DNA of 9,016 nt. Source: an uncultured bacterium (GTDB lineage: Bacteria > Planctomycetota > Phycisphaerae > Sedimentisphaerales > Anaerobacaceae). Under the pieces are notes generated by a model. That model had not been told where the DNA came from and ran no database searches. It saw nothing but the letters and a program-made list of their open reading frames with translations. Both the position numbers and the translations under genes were made by a program. The DNA lies in the NCBI GenBank assembly GCA_913009865.1, contig CAJVYK010000082.1, forward strand, positions 1 through 9,016. The letters run 5' to 3'. This document shows positions 1-4,926 of this stretch, piece by piece; position 1 is the first letter of the stretch, and each line of letters starts with the position of its first letter.

Positions 1-10
1 TTGATGTGTG

Positions 11-87
11 TTTTTTTTTTTCAAGCAGAAGACGGCATACGAGATAAAGGAATGTGACTGGAGTTCAGACGTGTGCTCTTCCGATCT
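11..87 (+). other. Illumina P7/TruSeq adapter with poly-T: assembly artefact
   Basis: An 11-base T run (11-21) is followed by the P7 flow-cell sequence (22-45, starting CAAGCAGAAGACGG), an 8-base index (46-53, AAAGGAAT) and the 34-base read-2 adapter (54-87, ending GCTCTTCCGATCT). The reverse complement of the index, ATTCCTTT, is TruSeq LT index 27 as I recall it. T run plus P7 is the reverse complement of a read that ran through a short insert and off the adapter end into poly-A. Translation gives the well-known contaminant peptide containing KQKTAYEI and SSDVCSSDL. Bases 1-10 are probably part of the same artefact. Confidence 0.98.
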
Positions 88-324
88 GAGGGTCAAACCG
101 AAGTATTTTGTTATGAATGCCATGAAGAGCTTCTCCACAACCCAGTGTTCCTGTTTGCGGATATCAGGGGATTTTCCGAGTTGGTCAAACTCAGGTACTT
201 GGACGAAGAGGAGAAATCAGCGAGCCGGGAAAAGCTGGCTGGCCGTATTAAGCTCCTCCACGAGATAATAGAGCGAGGGATTCAAGCGTTACTGGAGGCT
301 GAGAAAAGAAGAAAAGCCATCTAA
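88..324 (+). CDS. Hypothetical protein, C-terminal fragment (5' end lost at contig edge)
   Basis: The frame is open from the first base after the adapter to a TAA at 322-324, giving 78 residues of a protein whose start lies outside the assembly. Any start codon upstream of 88 would lie in adapter sequence. Visible features are a short Cys-x-x-Cys-His motif near the beginning (FCYECHE), which could be half of a zinc site, followed by a charged, mainly helical tail rich in Glu, Lys and Arg. I do not recognise the family. The stop is 46 bases before kdsD on the same strand, so it may be the upstream gene of the kds-lpt cluster. Because it abuts an adapter it could also come from a chimeric read, although the downstream join to kdsD looks ordinary. 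Confidence 0.6.
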   Translation, partial: EGQTEVFCYECHEELLHNPVFLFADIRGFSELVKLRYLDEEEKSASREKLAGRIKLLHEIIERGIQALLEAEKRRKAI

Positions 325-355
325 TATATGTTTGGGCATGTCCCGGTGTGTTATG

Positions 356-360
356 AGGAG
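356..360 (+). promoter_or_regulatory. Ribosome binding site of kdsD
   Basis: AGGAG lies 10 bases before the GTG at 371. An in-frame TAA at 365-367 excludes any earlier start, and the ATG at 353 runs into a stop after four codons, so the GTG is the only workable start near this site. Confidence 0.7.
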
Positions 361-370
361 TTGGTAAGAA

Positions 371-1348
371 GTGGAATTTGACCTTGACTACGCACGAAAA
401 GTAATTGAAGCCGAGGCTGAGGCGATAAGGTCTGTTACGTCAATTGTAGACGCTTCTTTCGCCGAAGCTGTGCGGATGATTTATAACTGCAGCGGCTCCT
501 GTATAGTAAGCGGCATCGGCAAGGCAGGGTTAATCGGGCGCAAAATCAGCGCAACTCTGGCTTCGACCGGTACCCCGAGCCATTTTCTCCATCCTGCTGA
601 AGCTATCCACGGCGACCTGGGCAGATTACGCAAAAACGATATAGTGATTGTTCTAAGCTATGGCGGCGAAACGGATGAAATTACCCGGCTGATAAACCTG
701 GTCAAGCAGTTAGAGATTAAACTGATAGCAATCACCGGCGAGAACGATTCGACTTTGGGCAAGTACAGCGACGTGGTGCTGTGTATGGGACAGAGAGCCG
801 AGGCCTGTCCGCTCGGCGTTGCCCCCAGTGTTTCGACCACCTGCATGCTGGCCATTGGTGATGCTCTTGCCTTTACGGTTATGAAGGCACGTAATTTCAG
901 CGTTGAGGATTACGTCAGATTTCATCCCGGCGGTTCGCTCGGTGCAAAGTTGATGACCGTTGAGCAATCAATGATGTTTAAGCCGGGCGAAAAGCTGCCC
1001 CTCGTGGAAGTTACCGATACTATAAAGCAATTGCTCGAAAAGACCGGTGATGTAAAGCGTCACGGAGCTGTGATGGTTGTTGATAAAGACGGCAAATTAG
1101 CAGGGATAGTTACTGATGCAGACCTTCGGCGTTTGATGACCAAAGAAGGACAGCTCTGTTTCAAGTTCGAAGCCGGCGATATTATGACATCTGACTGCAA
1201 GAGAGTAAGAGCTGATGCCCTTGCCGCAGAAGCGACGGCTCTTTTTCATAAATATAGAATCGATGAGCTTCCTGTGGTTGATGGTGAAAACAAACCTGTT
1301 GGCCTAATCGATGTACAGGATATTGTAACAATAAAGGTTGTTGGGTAG
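371..1348 (+). CDS. kdsD: Arabinose-5-phosphate isomerase (KpsF/GutQ family)
   Basis: It interconverts D-ribulose-5-phosphate and D-arabinose-5-phosphate in the cytoplasm, the first committed step to Kdo, the sugar joining lipid A to the LPS core. The 325 residues match the usual family length. Residues about 35-170 form a SIS sugar-isomerase domain with SGIGKAG (47-53), HPAEAIHGDLG (74-84), the serine-rich PSVSTT (152-157) and FHPGGSLGAKL (184-194). Residues about 200-325 are a pair of CBS domains, the second starting near DIMTSD (270-275) and containing the DELPVVD block (298-304). The start is GTG, fixed by an in-frame stop just upstream. kdsC follows after 133 bases, as in classical LPS gene clusters. 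GutQ-type paralogues have the same architecture, but the kdsC and lptC neighbours favour the Kdo role. Confidence 0.95.
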   Translation: MEFDLDYARKVIEAEAEAIRSVTSIVDASFAEAVRMIYNCSGSCIVSGIGKAGLIGRKISATLASTGTPSHFLHPAEAIHGDLGRLRKNDIVIVLSYGGETDEITRLINLVKQLEIKLIAITGENDSTLGKYSDVVLCMGQRAEACPLGVAPSVSTTCMLAIGDALAFTVMKARNFSVEDYVRFHPGGSLGAKLMTVEQSMMFKPGEKLPLVEVTDTIKQLLEKTGDVKRHGAVMVVDKDGKLAGIVTDADLRRLMTKEGQLCFKFEAGDIMTSDCKRVRADALAAEATALFHKYRIDELPVVDGENKPVGLIDVQDIVTIKVVG

Positions 1349-1379
1349 ATAAAGGTGCAAAATGCAGAAATCGGAAGAC

Positions 1380-1416
1380 AGTCCCTGGGACTCCTTACGG
1401 AGAAGTCAGAATTTTT
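1380..1416 (+). terminator. Possible weak hairpin with T run between kdsD and kdsC
   Basis: A compact palindrome AGTCCC-T-GGGACT (1380-1392) overlaps a second small stem, CTCC (1391-1394) with GGAG (1399-1402). A run of six T follows at 1411-1416. The stems are short and compete with each other, so this is at best an attenuator. The flanks carry TGCAAAAT (1356-1363) and its complement ATTTTGCA (1434-1441), so the segment could instead be a small repeat element. Confidence 0.2.
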
Positions 1417-1425
1417 TACTCCTTG

Positions 1426-1481
1426 CTTTTTGAATTTTGCATTGTAATTTTGATATTTAATTTTTGATGTTTAATTTTACT
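1426..1481 (+). repeat. AT-rich degenerate 7-base tandem array ending at the kdsC start
   Basis: Fifty-six bases read as eight 7-base units. The clearest are ATTTTGA (1447-1453), TATTTAA (1454-1460), TTTTTGA (1461-1467) and TGTTTAA (1468-1474). At doubled period, TTTTGATATTTAAT (1448-1461) and TTTTGATGTTTAAT (1462-1475) differ by one base. The array ends immediately before ATG 1482 and occupies the place where a Shine-Dalgarno sequence would be expected; none is visible. Unlike the other arrays here it lacks CG steps. Confidence 0.6.
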
Positions 1482-1994
1482 ATGGCAAACCTTGCGGACA
1501 TACAACTGCTGGTCCTCGATGTTGACGGTGTTTTGACGGACGGAACACTGATAATTAACGGTGACGGCAGTGAAAGTAAATCCTTCAATTCACTTGACGG
1601 CCACGGGATTCGTATGTGGCAAAGGGCGGGGCTAAAGGTCGCTTTTTTGAGCGGCAGGGCGTCAGAGGCGACCAGATACCGAGCTGAGCAGCTTCAGATA
1701 GACTATTGTCTCCAGGATTGTCACGATAAACTGCCGGCGATGGAGAAGCTTCTCAAACAGTCAGGGCTTTCGCAGGAAGCAACCGCCTACATTGGCGATG
1801 ATTTGCCGGATTTGCCGGTAATAAAATACGTTGGCTTTGGGGTAGCTGTCGCCAATGCGGTTGACGAAGTTAAGGATATGGCTGATTACATAACCACTCA
1901 TCAGGGCGGCAGTGGCGCCGTACGGGAAGTAATAGAATACATTCTGAAAAATACCGGCAGATGGCAAGAGCTTATGAAGAGGTATTTGCCGTAA
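1482..1994 (+). CDS. kdsC: 3-deoxy-D-manno-octulosonate-8-phosphate phosphatase
   Basis: It hydrolyses Kdo-8-phosphate to Kdo and phosphate, the step before CMP activation. This is a minimal (capless) HAD-superfamily enzyme of 170 residues, a length typical of KdsC, which works as a tetramer. Motif I is DVDGVLTDG (nucleophile Asp 13 and acid/base Asp 15, counting from ATG 1482), motif II is LSGR, motif III contains the Lys of HDKLPAM, and motif IV is GDDLPDL; the family block FGVAVANA follows. ATG 1482 is preferred because MANLADIQ leads into motif I as in relatives and because the upstream bases belong to a repeat array. TTG 1464 and ATG 1467 are in frame and would add six or five residues. 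No clear Shine-Dalgarno is present, so expression may depend on transcription and translation from kdsD. Confidence 0.93.
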   Translation: MANLADIQLLVLDVDGVLTDGTLIINGDGSESKSFNSLDGHGIRMWQRAGLKVAFLSGRASEATRYRAEQLQIDYCLQDCHDKLPAMEKLLKQSGLSQEATAYIGDDLPDLPVIKYVGFGVAVANAVDEVKDMADYITTHQGGSGAVREVIEYILKNTGRWQELMKRYLP

Positions 1995-1997
1995 TGT

Positions 1998-2040
1998 TAG
2001 CGGATAGGAGTAGCGGATAGAAAAAGAAAACTATACGCTA
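1998..2040 (+). repeat. Direct repeat and 10-base-arm hairpin before lptC
   Basis: TAGCGGATAG occurs at 1998-2007 and again at 2011-2020. The second copy pairs with CTATACGCTA (2031-2040) at 9 of 10 positions across an A-rich 10-base loop. The 3' arm is the first unit of the adjacent 7-base array, so the hairpin could be a by-product of an inverted array copy. Confidence 0.45.
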
Positions 2041-2066
2041 TACGCTATACGCTAAACGCTATTAAT
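2032..2066 (+). repeat. 7-base tandem array, unit TATACGC
   Basis: Three exact TATACGC units (2032-2052) are followed by TAAACGC (2053-2059) and a degraded TATTAAT. A CG step recurs every seven bases through the first four units. The array ends 11 bases before the lptC ATG, leaving only a weak GGGG (2069-2072) as a possible ribosome binding site. Confidence 0.85.
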
Positions 2067-2077
2067 ACGGGGTTGTT

Positions 2078-4225
2078 ATGAGTTCTAACTCGCGAAAATT
2101 CTTTATATGGCTTATTTCCTTAGGGGCTGTACTAACGGCATATCTGCTCTATAACCGGCTAAGCAAAATACCTCAGATTGATATTGATATGGAAGCAGGG
2201 CCCACTAACACTATTGCCGACAGCAACCTCGGCCAGTCCGACGGCAAGGTCGGAATGATTGGCGATGTCGGGGTCAAGACTATCCAAAAGGCCAGGTACA
2301 CGCATTTGAATGAGGAAAAGCAGGTTGACCGGGAATTCGGGTTTGAAAAACTTCTGCACGAAATTGGAGACGAATGGGAAATTGAAAAGCCGTATATGAA
2401 TATTTTTCGACGCAATTTCAAATGTTACATCACAGCAGATAGAGGGAGGGTTCAAGTTGAGACTGCTGTCGGCAGGCCCAGCCCGAAGGATGCGACGCTT
2501 ACCGGAAATGTGGTTATTCATATCCTGCCTGAGAACGGCAGTAACATCAAAGAAAGCTTTATTTATCTTGACGATATTGTTTTTATCAGTGAAAAATCGC
2601 AGTTTTCAACTGCCGGGCCGGTCAAATTTGTTTCAGAAGATGCTCAGCTGCTCGGCACCGGTTTGGAGCTTGTCTATAATGATCAGGCCGGCCGAATCGA
2701 ATTCCTTAGAATAATTCAGTTAGAGAGTTTGCGCATAAAGACCTCATCAAAGGCATCTTTGTTTTCCCGAACGACACAAGGCGGCAAACTTCCGGTAACG
2801 GAACCGCAGTTGTCATCGGGCCGAACAGATACTCCGAGCAATAAACTGCGAGCCCCAAACCCCGAAGATGTCACCCCTGCGAAAGCAGGGGCCCGAACCA
2901 CAAACAGCTACAGATGTGTATTCAGTAAGAATGTCGTCATTGACACTCCTGACCGGTTGATTTTTGCCGACCAGGTTACCATCAGCAACATACGAAGCGG
3001 CAAAGGCACAAAGCCTGCCCTGAGCAAGGCCGAAGGAGTCGAAGGGGCACAAAGTGGTAAAGACTATGAGCCACGAGTCACGGACAACGAACCACAAACC
3101 GCGGGCAAGGAACAACAACTTGATGATATTGTTGTAACCTGTGACAGTGGTATTGTTGTTACTCCTATGGATGTAGCTCGTGAATCGTGGATAGTGAATC
3201 GTGAATCCGCCGTTAGGCGTGCTGCGCAGGACAACGAACCACAAATCACTGCGCAGCACTCCTCTCGGCGGAACGATGAACCACGAACCACATTCGCCGC
3301 TCAAAGAATTGACTATAACACAATTACCGGCGACGTTGTTGCCGATGGCCCGTCAGAACTTACATTTTACATAAATGACGTAATGGGCGCCGAAGAAATT
3401 GCTGTTCCGGTAAAGATAACCGCCCGGGAAAAAGTCGAGTTTTTGCCGGCCGTAAATCAAGTTACCTTTGAAGGCGATACTTTATGCACAATGCTCCGAG
3501 ATGACCCGAACAGCCAACAGAAGTACACGCTTTCAGCACAGAAGCTTACGGTAAATTTTTCCGATTCAGCCACTGACATTGAATCTCTGGCCGCAAGCGG
3601 GGGGGTGGTCCGCCTTGTGACGGTCAAAACAGCAGGCGAGGAATTACTTGGCGGCATCGAGCTAAAATGTCGTAAGTTTGATTATGACACTGGCCAACAA
3701 ATGTTTTTAGCTACCGGGCCTGGCATAATAAAAGTAGATAATTCCAGGATTTCAGAACCGAATATAGAGGCGGGTAAATTTAGTTTGCAGGGGCCATGTT
3801 GGGCGTTTATGCAGGATTTTAAGAGTCTGCGGTATTTTTTAGAGGCAAATCGAGTTATTGCCGATGCCGGCCGGCAGGGAACACTACGTATTGATTATAT
3901 CCCTGTTGTTGAAGGCCGGGATGGACAGCATGTTACAGCCACCGCTCGTAAAATAGTAGCTAACCTTACAGAAATTGCTGGCGGTCAAACCGGGCTTTCG
4001 ACATTAACCGCCACAGACCGAATTACTTACGAAGAAGAGGATATTCAATTTGCAGGCGGCAAATTATTCTATGATGCCGATAAATCTATAATGACGGTTC
4101 AGGGGGATAAGTCTCAGTCGTGTATGTTAAACGGCGCCCTTGTCGATGGGATTGAATATGACTTAAAAACCGGCAAAGTCAACGCTGAAATCAGCGGTCC
4201 CGGCCTGTTACTTCCAAAAAGATAA
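2078..4225 (+). CDS. lptC: LptC-like LPS-transport protein with LptA/OstA-like C-terminal region
   Basis: Likely role: anchored in the inner membrane, it carries LPS from the LptBFG exporter into the periplasmic bridge. Residues 8-25 are one hydrophobic segment after a basic N-terminus, with the rest outside, as in LptC. Residues about 110-220 look like the LptC/OstA beta-fold (ADRGRVQVETAVG, LTGNVVIHI, STAGPVKFVSEDAQ). Residues about 225-408 are a low-complexity linker built from dispersed repeats. Residues about 409-715 contain further strand patterns resembling OstA/LptA (KVEFLPAVNQVTFEGD, SLAASGGVVRLVT, CRKFDYDTGQQMFLATGPG). At 715 residues it is far longer than E. coli LptC (191). Position after kdsD-kdsC supports the call. 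The missing separate lptA suggests the C-terminal half may do that job, which is inference. Alternatively it is a lineage-specific envelope protein sharing only the fold. Confidence 0.75.
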   Translation: MSSNSRKFFIWLISLGAVLTAYLLYNRLSKIPQIDIDMEAGPTNTIADSNLGQSDGKVGMIGDVGVKTIQKARYTHLNEEKQVDREFGFEKLLHEIGDEWEIEKPYMNIFRRNFKCYITADRGRVQVETAVGRPSPKDATLTGNVVIHILPENGSNIKESFIYLDDIVFISEKSQFSTAGPVKFVSEDAQLLGTGLELVYNDQAGRIEFLRIIQLESLRIKTSSKASLFSRTTQGGKLPVTEPQLSSGRTDTPSNKLRAPNPEDVTPAKAGARTTNSYRCVFSKNVVIDTPDRLIFADQVTISNIRSGKGTKPALSKAEGVEGAQSGKDYEPRVTDNEPQTAGKEQQLDDIVVTCDSGIVVTPMDVARESWIVNRESAVRRAAQDNEPQITAQHSSRRNDEPRTTFAAQRIDYNTITGDVVADGPSELTFYINDVMGAEEIAVPVKITAREKVEFLPAVNQVTFEGDTLCTMLRDDPNSQQKYTLSAQKLTVNFSDSATDIESLAASGGVVRLVTVKTAGEELLGGIELKCRKFDYDTGQQMFLATGPGIIKVDNSRISEPNIEAGKFSLQGPCWAFMQDFKSLRYFLEANRVIADAGRQGTLRIDYIPVVEGRDGQHVTATARKIVANLTEIAGGQTGLSTLTATDRITYEEEDIQFAGGKLFYDADKSIMTVQGDKSQSCMLNGALVDGIEYDLKTGKVNAEISGPGLLLPKR
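2870..2894 (+). repeat. PAKAG-type palindromic repeat inside lptC
   Basis: CCCCTGC (2874-2880) pairs perfectly with GCAGGGG (2885-2891) around a GAAA loop, preceded by GTCA. In frame it encodes VTPAKAGA (residues 265-272). This resembles the intergenic repeat of many bacteria whose translation reads VIPAKAGIQ. GAACCAC (2895-2901), the unit of the arrays further down, follows directly. Confidence 0.75.
3013..3047 (+). repeat. LSKAEGVEG-type dispersed repeat inside lptC
   Basis: The segment from GCCTGCCCTGAGC to GTCGAAGGGG encodes PALSKAEGVEG in frame. I recognise it as a form of the widely scattered repeat with core CCCTGAGC...GTCGAAGGG found in many environmental bacterial genomes, where it is mostly intergenic. 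CGAAGG occurs twice within it (3031-3036 and 3040-3045). Confidence 0.65.
3068..3102 (+). repeat. 7-base tandem array A inside lptC, unit GAACCAC
   Basis: Five consecutive 7-base units at 3068, 3075, 3082, 3089 and 3096 match GAACCAC at 28 of 35 positions, the fourth exactly. CG steps occur at 3074, 3081 and 3088, exactly seven apart. It encodes the stretch starting EPRVTDNEPQT (residue 331 onward). Confidence 0.75.
3174..3208 (+). repeat. 7-base tandem array B inside lptC, unit TGAATCG
   Basis: Five units start at 3174, 3181, 3188, 3195 and 3202. The second and fourth are exactly TGAATCG and the last is TGAATCC. Rotated, the unit is GTGAATC, which matches GTGGTTC (the reverse complement of array A's unit) at 5 of 7 positions, so B looks like an inverted member of the same family. 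Confidence 0.7.
3206..3272. repeat. Imperfect 24-base inverted repeat around a 7-base array core
   Basis: GTGCTGCGCAG (3219-3229) is an exact inverted match to CTGCGCAGCAC (3249-3259). Extending outward to 3206-3229 against 3249-3272 gives 21 of 24 complementary positions. The enclosed bases contain GAACCAC (3236-3242). GGACAACGAACCACAAA at 3229-3245 is identical to 3082-3098 in array A. The unit lies in frame within lptC. Confidence 0.7.
3271..3291 (+). repeat. Short 7-base array C inside lptC, unit GAACCAC
   Basis: GAACGAT is followed by two exact GAACCAC units (3278-3284 and 3285-3291). It begins where the right arm of the adjacent inverted repeat ends, and encodes NDEPRTT (residues 399-405). 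Confidence 0.65.
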
Positions 4226-4237
4226 TCCCACTGCCTT

Positions 4238-4918
4238 TCAATTGCAGAGTTCCTGCAGGTCGGTTATGCTCAATTGGCTGAGGTGGGCAATAACCTTTTC
4301 AGCCGAGGTCAACTGGTCGGCATCGTAAGAATTTGTTATTGCAACAGTGTGCATTTCCGCCGCTTTGGCGGCTTCGAGTCCCCAATGCGCATCTTCTATC
4401 ACAATACACTGGTTGCTTGCGATAGGATTGTGGTTTTTTTCGTTGAGCTTTCGCAGAGCCAGCAAAAATCCCTCCGGGTTCGGCTTGCCTTTTTTTACCT
4501 GCTCAGCGGAAACTATCACCTTGAAGTAAGAACGCAGCCGGGCCTCTTCTAATATCAGTTCAATTTCCGGCAGCAGCGCCCCTGAACATATAGCCATTGC
4601 TATATTATTCTGCTTGAGCATCGCAAGGAAGCTGCGTACGCCTTCGATTATTCTGCCCTCAGTTTTTGCCAGCTTTTTGAATACCTGTTTTTTCTGTTCT
4701 GCAAGATTTGCAATTTCCTGTGCATCCACTCTGAGCAGACCTTTATCGGCCAGCAGGTTAAGTAAATCAATATCTGTCAGGCCGAGGTAATCTTTATAAT
4801 AATCCTTCGTTGTTATCTCGATACCATGTTTGGCTAACGCCTGATTAAAAGCACGGAAGTGTAGTATCTCAGAATCGGTTATTACCCCGTCGAAATCGAA
4901 TATAACTGCTCGAAGCAT
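4238..4918 (-). CDS. HAD-superfamily phosphatase (beta-phosphoglucomutase-like)
   Basis: A cytoplasmic hydrolase of 226 residues with all four HAD motifs: DFDGVITDSE (nucleophile Asp 8, acid/base Asp 10), the Ser of CSGA (Ser 112), the Lys of KKGKPNP (Lys 145) and VIEDAHWG (Glu 175, Asp 176). Between motif I and motif II lies a helical cap of about 80 residues, which places it in subfamily I with the beta-phosphoglucomutase, phosphoglycolate and sugar-phosphate phosphatases. The substrate cannot be read from sequence. It starts 8 bases after the acyl-CoA dehydrogenase stop. The purine-rich GGGGAGG lies only one base from the ATG, so translational coupling is plausible. Its stop is 12 bases from the stop of the convergent lptC-like gene, with no terminator visible in between. 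It is the last gene of the etf-acd unit, with no obvious metabolic link to it. Confidence 0.88.
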   Translation of the reverse strand: MLRAVIFDFDGVITDSEILHFRAFNQALAKHGIEITTKDYYKDYLGLTDIDLLNLLADKGLLRVDAQEIANLAEQKKQVFKKLAKTEGRIIEGVRSFLAMLKQNNIAMAICSGALLPEIELILEEARLRSYFKVIVSAEQVKKGKPNPEGFLLALRKLNEKNHNPIASNQCIVIEDAHWGLEAAKAAEMHTVAITNSYDADQLTSAEKVIAHLSQLSITDLQELCN

Positions 4919-4926
4919 ACCTCCCC

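Noticed and set aside
8..268. Open frame of 86 codons beginning in the T run
   Set aside because: Its first third is translated adapter (KQKTAYEI, SSDVCSSDL), and the genomic part is out of frame with the real gene fragment ending at 324.
3068..3291. CRISPR-like repeat array
   Set aside because: Units are 7 bases and contiguous or degenerate, without spacers or 23-40-base repeats, and lie in frame within a gene.
2813..3304. 163-codon minus-strand frame in the lptC linker
   Set aside because: It is the reverse reading of the dispersed repeats (phrases such as WFVVRDSW and FGLAQGR come from the repeats themselves) and has no independent coding support.
4226..4260. Possible bidirectional terminator between the convergent lptC and HAD genes
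   Set aside because: Only a 4-base CTGC/GCAG pairing is present, with no T run on either strand; the 12-base gap is too small.
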